From Mesotaenium endlicherianum (lineage: Eukaryota; Streptophyta; Zygnematophyceae; Zygnematales; Mesotaeniaceae), in the NCBI GenBank assembly GCA_009602735.1, contig WELA01008857.1:29769-93768 (forward strand): 64,000 nucleotides of DNA, in the 5' to 3' direction. Position 1 is the first letter of the stretch; each line of letters starts with the position of its first letter. The notes under the pieces are model-generated. The model ran no database searches. It saw only the letters and a list, made by a program, of their open reading frames with translations, and was not told the DNA's origin. Below, piece after piece: positions 23,330-34,541 of this stretch. The position numbers and the translations under genes were made by a program.

Positions 23330-24504
23330 TGTAAGGGAAACTCAAGATAAGCTATCTTTTCAAAAGTTTCTGCTAAGTGTGAATGAGGAACTGGTTGAAC
23401 TTGGGAAGCACTGAGTGTGGGATGCCTCGCCGCATGATGCAAGTGCAGGAAGACCAGAAATGGGTCAAACCCCAACAAGTCTGTCACCGACACACGTGCA
23501 AGGGACGATCAACCCGGTCGATCCCCACGTGCAGCCGACACATCAACCAAGTCGAAGGCACACGTGCTGAGAAGCCACGCACGTGCCAGGGGTCCAACAC
23601 TGTTAGGCACGACAACTGTCGCGATTGTTAACTTGACGGTGCCGCACGCGCAGCGCAAGTCACGGCCGCCCAGGTACGGGAAGTCAACATTGACTCACCG
23701 ACCAGAGGACCGAGTCAGCGGTCATGTTGAAGTCGTTGTCACTGTCAAAGTGGTCACGACACGTCACACCCACACCCAGGACGGGATGGGGATGTGGACC
23801 GAGTGGTCAGCCGAAAGGCTAGGAACATGGAACCAGCAACGAGCCAGGCTAGCAAGTGCCAAGAAAGGTACTGATCAATCGGCTATCCAAGCCAAGTATA
23901 GCAGGGATGTTGCAAAGGGCGTTGTCTGCCGCCTCGGCTAGGCCCTTAGGTGACTGGTCACGGCCTGAACGTTGATCCTAAACGTTGCCAGCCAGCCACA
24001 TAGGCATGATTGTCAGCTGGAAGGCTAAGTGGTCACGCGCAACAATTCCGATGCATGCATGCATGCATGCTGAATAACAACTTCTAAGCTGTGAGAGAGC
24101 TGCCGGGTAAGGACGGCATGCAAGCTAAGCGCGGTGGCTAAGCACTGGCAATCTCAAGAGAGGATAATGTGTGGTGCCTGTGAAAGGCACGAGCCCTGCC
24201 TAAAGCTGCCTCATTCTTGCCCGCATCGTTGTCGAAGGAAGCTAAAGAAGCAGAAGGAGCGCAAAGAAGAAGGAGTTCCCAAGGCCATAGGAGAGCCAGG
24301 GCGCCACGCTTCTACCGACGCTGGAAGATTTCTTCCTAAAGTGTATCATAGAAAGGTTAGACCTCAGGAGTTCCCAAGAGAGGATCTCGTTGGTAGAAAA
24401 TAAAGAGCTGCATAATAGAATCTGTTAGGAGATTAGCACAGATTTAAGTCAAAAGCCACCACCGTGCGAGGGTCACTTAAAATGGTAAATGCTGTGTTAG
24501 TTTC
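23330..24504 (+). repeat. Element A right-end repeat, first part (segments P and X), interrupted by B
   Basis: A purine-rich tract (GAAAGGGAGGGG) at 23318-23329 is followed by segment P (23330-23614), then the junction CACGACA-AC-TGTCGCG, then segment X (from 23617), which matches the left repeat. X continues on the other side of B at 33361. Confidence 0.75.
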
Positions 24505-25225
24505 TGTAATGAATCAGTATATTGGTTGATATAATATTAGTTTAAATATAACAATTAAATAAGTTCAGCCTGCTGAACTCTAGTTAATAATCAGACTGCT
24601 TCACTGTATAATTAATATCAGTTTAATGACTTAGCCGGAAGCAGCAGGCTGAAGTCAGCTTAAGTCAGCTTGCTGACACATTCTTTGACAGCCAGCTGAC
24701 TTTCGTACTCGGTAGCAGCGAACTGCCTCGATATGCATCTAAGTGTGGTATGCTAGATGAATGGCCAGATGACATCCCTATGATGGATGGCGATTCGGGA
24801 TGATGGGAGATGGCGGTGGATTTGGTTAACCCAGGTCCTACCAACGTGGTTAACTCCCGGGTAGGCCGTGCCATCGCACTGACCGTTGTACAGTAAACTC
24901 ATTCCATGTACATATGCTAGGCATTGCTCTCAAGTTCGGCATTTGGAAACGAGGCCAACTCTCTTGTACAGCTTACTGAGAGAGATCTGAATCCAAGGCG
25001 AGAAGCCATTGATACGCACTGTCTTCCAACCTTGCTTATGTATGAGTTTTACTGTTTGCATTATTGATGCTGGTTTACTCGCATTTGACTTACGAGTATT
25101 ATTTACTGCTAGTGTATTGTCCTTTGCCGTTTAGCCTGTTAACGGAAAATACCATAAAGATTACTTGCTGATATAAAGATCTTTATTAATTGTTAATCGC
25201 CTATCTGGTAAGTCGATTCATTTCA
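24505..25225 (+). repeat. B 5' LTR
   Basis: 721 bp from TGTAATGAATCAG to CGATTCATTTCA, followed by a tRNA-Met-like primer-binding site (GTGGTATC...). It contains two perfect inverted repeats, at 24562-24579 and 24664-24677, and a TATAAAG box near the 3' end. Confidence 0.93.
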
Positions 25226-25259
25226 GTGGTATCAAAACTGTTATCACATTCTTCTTTCT

Positions 25260-26771
25260 ATGGTAAGGACAAGGTCTCAAACTAGCAACTCCCAAGACAT
25301 GGAGAACCAGGATAACGAGAATGTCGAAAACCAGGCGGAAAGCCATGTAGCGGGAACCCGTACCTATTCTGAAGCAGTGGCAGATACTGCAGCTAGAGAG
25401 GATGCAGATGAGTCAGCTGCTATTGCCGCAGTCGCAGCACAGCAAGCTGAGGAGGAGAGAGCCAGATTAGAGGCTAAACAATTAGCAAAGGCTACTGAAG
25501 ATACAGAAAGGAGGGAAGGACAGCCAGCTGACGAGCGCACGGTTGAAGAACTTATGGCATCCAGGGCCAATGTTCTTATCCCACCTCCTGCTGTACAACT
25601 CAATGTACCCCTAGGTCAAATACGTGACCGACTGAATGCGGCAGGAATTGCTGCTGCAGGAGTGAGAGGGACTGTTGAGGACACTACTCAGCGAGTAGAT
25701 GCCAATGCTGCTGCTGCATTTGCTGGACTACCACCCCAGAGTGTAGACTTGGGAGCATTGTTCGTTCAAATGCAGTGGCAAATGGCGACCATGTATCAGT
25801 CCCAACAGGAGGACAAAAGAATCATTATGTCTCTATTGCGGGACAGAGACCAACTGGGGTCTCAAACCACTGGTGGTGGTGGGAGAGGGCCTAGTAAGCC
25901 TAAACCTCCCCAGGACTATGATCTTGAGGGAAACAGGAAATATTACCTGATCAAGTTTCTCGCGGATGTTGAGCAGTGGCTGGAGAACTGCCCAGAACTG
26001 CAATATTTTGAGAAGGTCAGGCACACTGGTGCGCTACTGAAAGGCAGTGCCGCAGACTGGTGGCTGTACTGGAAAGGAGAACGTAAGGCTCGGCAACTCG
26101 GTGACCCTACGTGGGTAGAGTTTGTCGAGAAGTTGCATGAGGAGTTTGATGTCATCAACCAGCAGGAGAAAGCTATCTATGCGATGATCTCCTTAACACT
26201 GAAGCAGACCACTTCAGTTGCTGAGTTTGCTCAAAAGTTCCAGGAGAACATGATGAAACAGCCAGACTTGCCAGAGCGGTATAGGATAGCATACTTCAGG
26301 TATGGCTTGAAATCCGAGGTCTCTGGTCATTTTGCTGAGAAAAAGTATGAGAAACTGGCTGACTTGATCCAGGATGCTGATGCCTGGGATCAGCAGCAGT
26401 TCAATCACAAGCGCCAGAGTAACGCTTTGGTGTCTAAGATTGTCAAAAAGCCCCACGGTTCCTACAATGCAGTTGAAGGAGACCAGGCTGAGGATAATCA
26501 GGGTGATGAATATGAGTATGAGTACAATGCTATTCAGTCTAGAGGTAGANACGAGTATGAATATTATGCTATACAGTCTAGAAGTAGAGGTGGTTTCTCT
26601 CGAGGCGGTTATGGAAGAGGTGGTGGTAGGACTAAGCCGAGACGAGCCTCATCAAAGTCCATTTGCTACCATTGTCAGCAATTGGGCCACTACAGATTAC
26701 AGTGTCCAGTCAAGCACCTTCCGAAGGTCGAGAGAAAAGACCAGCCTTTAAAAGACAGCAACAGGCAGTAA
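25260..26771 (+). CDS. B gag polyprotein
   Basis: About 503 residues. An Ala/Glu-rich, probably coiled N-terminal third is followed by a retrotransposon gag core ([39 protein letters not shown]). Then come an Arg/Gly-rich segment and a CCHC knuckle ([14 protein letters not shown]). A short tandem duplication containing EYEY...AIQSR lies around the N at 26550. It ends in a -1 frameshift site. About 90% identical to D gag by eye. Confidence 0.93.
   Translation: MVRTRSQTSNSQDMENQDNENVENQAESHVAGTRTYSEAVADTAAREDADESAAIAAVAAQQAEEERARLEAKQLAKATEDTERREGQPADERTVEELMASRANVLIPPPAVQLNVPLGQIRDRLNAAGIAAAGVRGTVEDTTQRVDANAAAAFAGLPPQSVDLGALFVQMQWQMATMYQSQQEDKRIIMSLLRDRDQLGSQTTGGGGRGPSKPKPPQDYDLEGNRKYYLIKFLADVEQWLENCPELQYFEKVRHTGALLKGSAADWWLYWKGERKARQLGDPTWVEFVEKLHEEFDVINQQEKAIYAMISLTLKQTTSVAEFAQKFQENMMKQPDLPERYRIAYFRYGLKSEVSGHFAEKKYEKLADLIQDADAWDQQQFNHKRQSNALVSKIVKKPHGSYNAVEGDQAEDNQGDEYEYEYNAIQSRGRXEYEYYAIQSRSRGGFSRGGYGRGGGRTKPRRASSKSICYHCQQLGHYRLQCPVKHLPKVERKDQPLKDSNRQ
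26747..26753 (+). promoter_or_regulatory. B gag-pol -1 frameshift heptamer T TTA AAA
   Basis: Gag codons TTA AAA preceded by T fit the X XXY YYZ slippery rule; the pol frame is -1 relative to gag and continues as FKRQQQ. The same heptamer is at 43918-43924 in D. It differs from the A AAA AAC used by C1 and C2. Confidence 0.72.
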
Positions 26772-29700
26772 TCCAGTCTACTGACTGTAAGGATGCTAGA
26801 GATAGTGAGTCGTCACTAGCTGCCCTTGTAGCAGGTATTATGGGTCCTGCTGAACTGGATTCACTATGCATGCCTGACAAACAGATAAAGGAGACCATCA
26901 GTAATATAGACGTCCAGAGAGTGCACACTCTGGATGCTCTTGTTCCACCTGATGTCCAACATTTCTTTGCTACGTCAGGAGAACAATGCGAAAGTCAGGA
27001 AAAGACAGTCCCCCCTATCCTACTGCATTGCATGATTGCAGGTAGGAAGGTGAGGGCATTTGTTGACGGAGGGGCGTCACATACTTTTATCCACAAGGAC
27101 TTAGTTAAGCGGCTAAGGCTGCCTACTGTCACCCAAGGGAATAGAAAAATATTCCTTGGAGATGCCTCAAGTATCCCGGGAGGAGTTATAACCAAGCCTA
27201 TTGAGGTCCAGTTAGGTTCTGGCATTGCAGTTCTAACTGAAACGCTTACATTTGAGGTACTCAACACTGGCTTTTATGATCTCGTGCTAGGCAGGTCCTG
27301 GCTTAATAGACATCAAGCTGAAGTGTGTTGGATCAAAGGTACAGTTAAAGTGAGAGGAGCCAGCGATGGGCAGACTGACTTGGCACCCACCAGTGCTCTT
27401 CCTCTTGTCCTGTGTGGATGGCAAATGAAGGAAAAGAAGAGGCTTCCAGAAGGATGCAAGTTGCTGAATGCAATGGAGTTCGTCAAAAGCTGGAACCAGA
27501 AGGAAGACAGAATGTTCTGTCTGTTGCTAAGAGAGGTACCTCCTCAACCTGAAGAAGTGGTTGAGAAAGAGATAAGCCCTCCGGAGCACCCTACTGCTGC
27601 AAAACTTGTTGCTCAGTACACGGATGTTTTTAACATGCCTCCGGGACTACCACCTAAGAGGGAAGTAGATCATAGGATTGATTTACTACCTGGGAGTCAG
27701 CCACCATGGCAACGCACTTACGGCTTGTCTTATTTGGAGAGCGAGGAGTTGAAAACACAGATTGCAGAGCTTGAGGAATATGGTTATATTTCTCCCAGTA
27801 AACCACCTTACGGCGCACCCATCCTATTTGTTAAGAAAAAGGATGGCAGTATGCGGATGTGTATGGATTACAGAGCCCTGAACAGAATTACAGTAGAGAA
27901 CAAGTATGCTTTACCCAGGATCGAGGACTTGCTTGATACCCTGTCAGGTGCTAAGGTGTTCAGTAAGATAGATCTCAAGAGTGGTTATCATCAAATTAGA
28001 ATTGCTGAGGGGGATGAACACAAGACTGCCTTCCGCACACGTTATGGACACTATGAGTTCAACGTGATGCCATTTGGACTGACTAATGCTCCTGCGACCT
28101 TCATGGGTGCTATGAATGACATTTTCAGACCTTATTTGGATAAGTTTGTGCAAGTTTTCCTGGATGATATTTTAATTTTCTCTAAAGATGAAGCTCAGCA
28201 CGCTGAACACTTAAAGACAGTCATGGACACTCTGAGAAGAAATCACTTATATGCTAAAATGAGCAAGTGTGATTTCTTTAAGGAAAGTATTAAATTCTTA
28301 GGCCTCGTTGTCAGTAAAGAAGGCATCCGTGTGGATCCTAAGATAGTCCAGACCATAAGGGACTGGCCAGTACCACAGTCTGTCTCTGAAGTTAGATCCT
28401 TCCTCGGGTTGGCTAACTACTATAGGAGATTATTGAGAATTATTCCACAAAGGCCAGTAAACTGACTGACCTTACCTAGAAAGACATAGGGTATGTGTGG
28501 GGTGAAGAGCAGCAGGCTGCCTTCCAAACCCTTAAAGATGCCCTTTGTTTTGCCCCAGTGCTAGCCATGTATGACCCCAGCAAACCGGTGCAGGTGGTCA
28601 CTGATGCCTCTGACTTTGCCATGGGTGCTATTTTGTTGCAGCCTGCTGACAAAACCACAAAGGATGGTAAGGTACGTCAGGAGTGGCACCCTGTATTATA
28701 CGAGTCGATGAAATTTAATCCAGCAGAGATTAATTACTCAGTGCATGATCAAGAGCTGCTAGCTATCATTCATGTGCTCAAACGGTGGAGAGCATACTTA
28801 CATGGTAAAGCTTTTAAGGTGATTACAGATCATCTAGCTCTGACTCACTTTCAGAAGAAGTCCAAGCTGTCAAGGAGAGAGAGCCGCTGGAGCCAGATGC
28901 TGGAGCAGTTCCAAGTCCAGATCGACTACAAACCAGGGAAGTTGAATCCTGCTGATGCACTCTCTAGAAGACCTGACTTGCAAGAAAGGAACTTTAGTCA
29001 GCATGCTGTAGATAAAGTCCTGTGTGCACTCACTTCACTAAGGGTGGAAAGGTCCTTCCTTGAACAACTTAGGAAAGCCTACCTTTCTGACCCAACATTT
29101 GAGCCCAACCCCACTACTCGTGTGTGTCGTGCTACTGCACTCGGGTACCGGCTTAAAGCAGGGGTGTAGGTGATTGAAACCACTTCAGGAAGGCTGAAGC
29201 TGGTCATTCCTAATAATTTGGAAATAAGGTCTCTCTTACTGAGTCAAGCGCATGACAGTTTACTGGGTGGGCATTTGGGGCAGGCCAAAACTGTTGGCAA
29301 ACTGGCAAAATATTATCATTGGGAGGGGTTGCCCCGGGAGGTCTTGAAATATGTGAAGTCCTGTGATCAGTGTCAAAGAAATAAGTCTAGGCACACACCA
29401 CCAGGAGGTCTCTTGCAAACACTTCCCATCCCAGCTGGATGCTGGGAAACTATATCCATGGACTGGGTGGTCACACTACCAAGAACTGCCAATGGGCATG
29501 ATTCGATACTGGTAATCGTGGATAAACTGACAAAAATGGTTATTTTTATCCCCACAACTGTCAAAGTAACTGCACTCGAAACAGCGAGACAGTTTTACAA
29601 CCATGTAGTATGCCAACATGGGCTCCCTTCTAATATCATCTCAGACAGAGACTCGAAATTCACCTCTAAGTTCTGGAGAGCTTTAATGGGGTTAATGGGA

Positions 29701-30570
29701 GTCAAACAGCTGCTCAGCACAGCAAACCACCCTCAGACTGATGGGCAGACTGAAAGAACTAATCGAGTTCTGCAGGAGGTGCTGAGAGCATATATTAACA
29801 AAAAACAAGATAATTGGGATGACATGTTGCCTCAAATTCAGTTTGCGGTCAACAGCGCGGTGCACGCGTCAACGGGCAAGACTCCTTTTGAACTCAGCCT
29901 GGGTAGAGTCCCTAAGTCTCCTTTAGATGTGCTAGGGGAGTCTTTAACTCACCCTGAAGGGATTGACAATCCGGTCTCCCTCCAGTTAATTCAGGAGTTT
30001 GCGGACACCCTGTCAGAAGTCTAACAAAACTTGCACAAAGTCCAAGAAAATCAACAAAATTACGCTAATCAGCACCGTCGCGAGCTGACATTTTCTAAGG
30101 GCAATTTCGTCAAACTGCATTCTCAGCACCTGTACCTGCTTGGTGTGGTCAAGAAAAAGCTTGGTCTTGTCTGGGTCGGTCCATATTCGGTGGTACGCCG
30201 TGTCGGTCAGAATGCTTACAAATTGAATATGTTAGCAGACTACAAGGGTCACCCAGTCTTTAATGTCTCTATCCTGGAACCGTACATCAAAGGTGACACA
30301 CTGTTCACCGGTCGATTACCTGTCCAACCGGGACCGATCCCCGCTGTCAGAGAGGGTGACGCTGAGGAATATGAGGTCGAGGAGATTTTAGACGCTCGCT
30401 CTGTCCGTCGATCGTCTAAATATGTCATGAAGTACCTCATCCGCTGGAAAGGTTACGATGCCTCTGGGGACACTTGGGAATTTAAAGATCAGCTGACCAA
30501 TGCCAAAGGGGCGTTGAAATGGTTCCACCTTCGGGCGGCTGGGGCACCTCCCTCACTGTCATTTCCGTAG
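26754..30570 (+). CDS. B pol: protease to chromodomain (fossil, a few breaks)
   Basis: Protease ([14 protein letters not shown]), RT ([22 protein letters not shown]), RNase H ([15 protein letters not shown]), integrase ([37 protein letters not shown]) and a C-terminal chromodomain ([13 protein letters not shown] ... [16 protein letters not shown]) are all recognisable in order. It is nearly identical to D pol. This copy is broken in a few places. Confidence 0.9.
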
Positions 30571-30835
30571 CCAGGGACAGGTGACAGGAGGTCCTGTCTC
30601 CATATAAGTTGGAGAAGAATGTGACAGTTAGTGACAGTTGTGACAGGCAGCCCACCTTTAAAATTAAGTTGGAGGGAGTGGTGTTCTGTCTTGGGATCAG
30701 CCGCGCTCACACTCACTTTCTGTCTAAACTCAATTTACCCTGATATTCACTCACACCAGGTATTTCACACTAGGAACTCGTCTTATCGCGTCCTCTTCAT
30801 CAAGGGCACTCAGTAGCGACAAAATATCATGACTT

Positions 30836-30870
30836 CACTAACTGCATTGTGTTGATGAGTGAGCAGGATG
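30836..30870 (+). promoter_or_regulatory. candidate 3' splice site in front of the B third ORF
   Basis: A branch-point-like CACTAAC (30836-30842) is followed about 24 bases later by GAGCAG|G, with the ORF start ATG at 30868, one base after the AG|G. D has the same arrangement (TACTAAC ... GTGCAG|GATG). This suggests expression from a spliced subgenomic RNA, a route known in other retroelements. Confidence 0.55.
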
Positions 30871-32523
30871 ACTCAAAAGTCAGACCTTAATAGGAAGAGA
30901 AGAGCGGAAGAGGCACATGCAGAATACTTGCAATTCCGTGGCAACATCGAATCATCCTCCATCTCTGCTCGGGAATCACAACAACTCCAACAACAGCGGG
31001 AGGCACAGAAGAAGAAGGAGGAGGAGGAACAGGCCAAATTGAGGCAGGAAGAACTGGACAGAAAAGCTGCAGAGGAGGCCAAGAAAGCAGAGGAGGAGAG
31101 GCAAGCTGAGGAGAGGCGAAAGCAGCAGGCTGAAGAAGAGCAGAGGAGAATCAGCAGCTACCGCTACACAGTGCTGGGCAAGGGCTTTGATCTACTGGAG
31201 GAGGCCTTCAAGTATGCTCAGAGAAGTCGCAGCGAGTCACAGAAGGACATCCTACAGAAGGAAGGGGAGACATCCGAAAACTTTGACAAGTATATAGAGG
31301 TCAGCACAGGGCTGCTCCTCTATCAGGTTTATGCCAGGATGGTAGGATGTACGGTCAGAGAGGCCAAGGCAATGGCCCAGGCGAACGAAGCAGGGGCTGT
31401 ATTGATTCCCGATATCTGGGGAAAAGATAGGGTCATCAGGATGATCTCCATGGACGCGGACAGCTTTAAGGACTCCACACCCCATAACAGGTTCAAGGCC
31501 ATGTATAATGAGGTGGAGAGAAGGAGCTGGGAATTCTTGGCCAGGGAAACCAGTCAGCTGGACTTTGCAGGGCACTGGTACCCTTGTACTTTGAAAAGGA
31601 CAGACCCTGCCTTCTTTCAGAAGCCCACCGATTGGCGGTGGATGACCATCAATATGAGGGACCAGCAGAACGACAAGGCAACGGATGAGGATTTCCTAAT
31701 AGACCTAAAGGGGAATATAGTATTGCCCCCTCATATTGCGGCTTGGGACCCAAGATTGGATGGAGTAAGAGACTGCATGAGCCAAGCAATGCAAGGGGAC
31801 AGGATCAGGGCCCGAGAGTCATTCTCTAAAGGGAAGCACGCTTATGCCAAATGGGCAAGCAAGCAGGGGGAAAAGGACTTGTATGCGGTCCGGACTCGGC
31901 AGCCCCCACCATCACCCAAAAGGGGAAGGTCAGTGGGATATTCTTTTCCTCGGGAGGAGCTGGAGCAGCTGACAAAAGAGACCCCAGCGGTCTCAGAGGA
32001 ACCCGGGGACGGAGAGGAGGAGGGGTCAGAGGAAGAAGAGGAGGAAGGCGAGGAGGAGGACACTAGCCCCGCCGTGATCCTGACACCTGCCACATTCCCT
32101 GTAAGGGAGAAGACTGAGTTGGCCCTGCAGCAGCTCGCTGAAGAGGAGGATATCACTTGGCTGGGAACTGCCATAGGACAGAGCACATCTCCAGGCACGG
32201 AGACCCAGTCAGACAGGGCAGACAGGAGGGCTGCTAGAGAAATAGCCAGAGGCCTGCCGGCATCTTCCTCGCATGTACCCTTAGCTCATGTCATGCAACA
32301 TCCTTCTGGAATGCCGGTATATGTACCAGTCAGTTTGAGGGCTGCCCAGGAGAAGGCTGCCTCCATTCAGTTTCAGACTGTGCAGGAGGAAACCGCACAG
32401 TTACTGCGTTCTCCGCAGGGTCCCTACGCGGAGCCTCCCTCTCTGACAGGCTTCAGGAGACCCCAAGAGAGGAGGAGGTCTGACTCTCCTTGCCATAGGG
32501 CCCCAGGGGCATCTCCCTCTTAA
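30868..32523 (+). CDS. B third ORF (ORF3): uncharacterised conserved retroelement protein
   Basis: 551 residues from the ATG after the candidate acceptor, on the same strand as pol. Residues 1-95 are a highly charged Glu/Lys/Arg/Gln coiled coil. Residues 96-340 are a globular core with motifs YRYTV, YNEVERRSWE, PTDWRWMT, LPPHIAAWDPRL, FSKGKHAYAKWA and PKRGRSVGYS. The rest is acidic, then Pro/Arg/Ser-rich, with HPSGMPVYV. It has no signal peptide or membrane helix, so it is not an obvious envelope. D and F carry homologues about half identical in the core. I recognise no family; an RNA- or particle-associated role is a guess. Confidence 0.85.
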   Translation: MTQKSDLNRKRRAEEAHAEYLQFRGNIESSSISARESQQLQQQREAQKKKEEEEQAKLRQEELDRKAAEEAKKAEEERQAEERRKQQAEEEQRRISSYRYTVLGKGFDLLEEAFKYAQRSRSESQKDILQKEGETSENFDKYIEVSTGLLLYQVYARMVGCTVREAKAMAQANEAGAVLIPDIWGKDRVIRMISMDADSFKDSTPHNRFKAMYNEVERRSWEFLARETSQLDFAGHWYPCTLKRTDPAFFQKPTDWRWMTINMRDQQNDKATDEDFLIDLKGNIVLPPHIAAWDPRLDGVRDCMSQAMQGDRIRARESFSKGKHAYAKWASKQGEKDLYAVRTRQPPPSPKRGRSVGYSFPREELEQLTKETPAVSEEPGDGEEEGSEEEEEEGEEEDTSPAVILTPATFPVREKTELALQQLAEEEDITWLGTAIGQSTSPGTETQSDRADRRAAREIARGLPASSSHVPLAHVMQHPSGMPVYVPVSLRAAQEKAASIQFQTVQEETAQLLRSPQGPYAEPPSLTGFRRPQERRRSDSPCHRAPGASPS

Positions 32524-32607
32524 GGGCAGAGGGCCAAGGGCACAGCACGCTGTATGGGAGAGGGATCACTAATTTCAGTGAGGGAAATCCATGTCTCCTG
32601 TGTCATT

Positions 32608-32624
32608 GTTGTCGAGGCGACAAC
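32608..32624 (+). promoter_or_regulatory. hairpin upstream of the B polypurine tract
   Basis: GTTGTCGAGGCGACAAC is a perfect 7-bp stem with a 3-base loop, about eight bases before AAGTTGGAGGG. The same hairpin is in D (49740-49756), E (55674-55690, loop changed, stem kept) and F (62267-62283). Confidence 0.7.
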
Positions 32625-32642
32625 ATGTTAAGTTGGAGGGAT

Positions 32643-33360
32643 TATAATGAATCAATATATTGGTTGATATAATATTCATTTAAATATAACAATTAAATAA
32701 GTTCAGCCTGTTGAACTCTATTTAATAATCAGTCTGCTTCACTTTATATTTAATATCAGTTTAATGACTCAGCCGGAAGCAGCAGGCTGAAGTCAGCTTA
32801 AGTCAGCTTGCTGACACATTCTTTGACAGCCAGCTGACTTCCGTACTCGGTAGCAGCGAACTGCCTCGATATGCATCTAAGTGTGGTATGCTAGATGAAT
32901 GGCCAGATGACATTCCTATGATGGATGGCGATTCGGGATGATAGGAGATGGCGGTGGATTTGGTTAACCGAGGTCCTACCAACGTGGTTAACTCCCGGGT
33001 AGGCGGTACCATCGCATTGACCGTTGAACAGTAAACTCATTTGTACATATGCTAAGCATTGCTCTCAAGTTTGGCATTCGGAAACGAGGCCAACTCTCTT
33101 GTACAGCTTACTGAGAGAGATTTGAATCCAAGGCGAGAAGCCATTGATACGCACTGTCTTCCAACCTTGCTTATGTATGAGTGTTACTGATTGCATTATT
33201 GATGCTGGTTTACTCGCATTTGACTTACGAGTATTATTTATTGCTAGTGTATTGTCCTTTGCCGTTTAACCAGTTAACAAAAAATACCATAAAGATTACT
33301 TGCTGATATAAAGATCTTCATTAATTGTTAATCGCCTATTTGGTAAGTCGATTCATTTCA
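32643..33360 (+). repeat. B 3' LTR
   Basis: 718 bp, matching 24505-25225 and ending CGATTCATTTCA. Element A repeat X resumes at 33361. The polypurine tract TTAAGTTGGAGGG precedes it. Confidence 0.93.
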
Positions 33361-34004
33361 ATTTCCAAGTTCTCAGAAGTCTCCATTGTCGAATTGCTTA
33401 TAGCAAGAGTAGTATCAACAAGCAAAAGCTCTCAGTGAAGAACTGAGTGAGCCCAGCCAAGCAGTGAAGAGCTGTTAAGGCGCGGTGTTGAGCGAAGAGC
33501 TCAGACCAGGCTAGCATAGATGTGCAGTTCAGAGTTCTGTAAGCTGTGACTCGTGGAAGTTAAGAGAAAGAATTGAAGGGCGATTTTTTTTCTCCGAAGT
33601 TGACATTGCCTGTTAAGCTGCTTAGACGTGATTTCTGCAAACTACAAACTTGTTCATTCTGTAAACCCTCAACTTGGGCGAAAGCCTGTGTGGAAGTAAG
33701 ACGCTTCTGTCCTTGTAAGGGAAATTGAAGATAAGCTATCTTTTCAAAATTTCTACTAAGTGTGGATGAGGAATTGGTTGAACATGGGAAGCACTGAGTG
33801 TGGGATGCCTCACCGCATGATGCAAGTGCAGGAAGACCAGGAATGGGTCAAACCCCAACCAGTCTGTCACCGACACACGTGCAAGGGACGATCAACCCGG
33901 TCGATCCCCACGTGCAGCGACACACCGACACGTCAACCAAGTCGAAGGTACACGTGCTGAGAAGCCACGCACGCGCCAGGGGTCCGACACTGTAAGGCAC
34001 GACA
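33361..34004 (+). repeat. Element A right-end repeat, second part (end of X, then a second P)
   Basis: 33361-33713 completes segment X after B. 33714-34004 is a second copy of segment P (first copy 23330-23614), ending CACGACA followed by CGGA. A therefore ends X-P on the right but begins with X alone on the left. Confidence 0.7.
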
Positions 34005-34539
34005 CGGATAAGAACAAATAGAATCAATTGAAGGATGCGGATGACCTGCGGTTTGTCTCAAAAACAATCAAAAGAATTTTGAAGGCGGAGCCATTTAGCA
34101 CCCCAAGGTCGACGTAATACTCTGTTCAGTTCTACAGTCAGACATGCATTGTAAAATGATTAATGAGCAAGACCTGAAAATATAACGAAAACAACATTAA
34201 AGTTTGTCACAGATCAAGATGTTTCGTAGCGTGCATAATAATCATCAGGTCCTTCCTAGGAGCTCTAATCGTAGGAAACCCAAGTTCCAGTTGTCGATAT
34301 TTTGAGGTTCTCGACTCTCAACCAAGCCCCAGGACTCGACCAAAAGTTTGGATTTTGAAAACATCCGAGACTTGGCGTCCATGATTTTTTAGAACATCCG
34401 TTATTATTCAGAAGATTTGATATAGCTTACACTTACTCTAGGCAATAATATTGTTATTGCAAGTAAACAGGCAATGCAACAGCATACAATGTGGAATATG
34501 TGTGTGTATGACGAAGAATACAGGAGGAGAATTTAAACC
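34005..34539. other. AT-rich region between A and the DIRS coding region
   Basis: No open frame of note and no recognised element. It may include the 3' noncoding end and terminal repeat of the DIRS-type element, but I could not match it to the other end of that element. Confidence 0.4.
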
Positions 34540-34541
34540 CG

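Larger units (their letters stand above)
24505..33360 (+). mobile_element. Element B: Ty3/Gypsy chromovirus with third ORF, inserted in the right repeat of A
   Basis: 8.86 kb with ~720-bp LTRs, gag, pol with chromodomain, and an extra ORF between pol and the 3' LTR. It interrupts repeat X of A. The flanks GTTTC and ATTTC look like a 5-bp target duplication with one mismatch. Its LTRs differ at about 5% over the first 200 bases by eye, so it is older than C1. The copy has a few breaks in pol; gag and the third ORF remain open apart from an ambiguous base at 26550. Same family as D, E and F. Confidence 0.93.
6574..34004 (+). mobile_element. Element A: Gypsy-like LTR retroelement with DNA methyltransferase and PHD finger, interrupted by C1 and B
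   Basis: Order of parts: left long repeat, leader and gag with zinc knuckles, aspartic protease, C5-cytosine methyltransferase, 2-kb spacer, RT, RNase H, [C1 insertion], integrase, PHD finger, purine-rich tract, right long repeat [B insertion]. The outer borders read TGTCG...CGACA and are flanked by a 4-5 bp direct repeat (CGGA/ACGGA at 6569-6573 and 34004-34008). The RT (YIDD), the HHCC plus D,D,E integrase and the gene order place it near Ty3/Gypsy. The two long repeats differ at roughly 5-6% of positions by eye over their first 300 bases, so it is the older host of C1 and B. The copy is broken, with roughly ten breaks, and should be read as a fossil. Confidence 0.85.
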
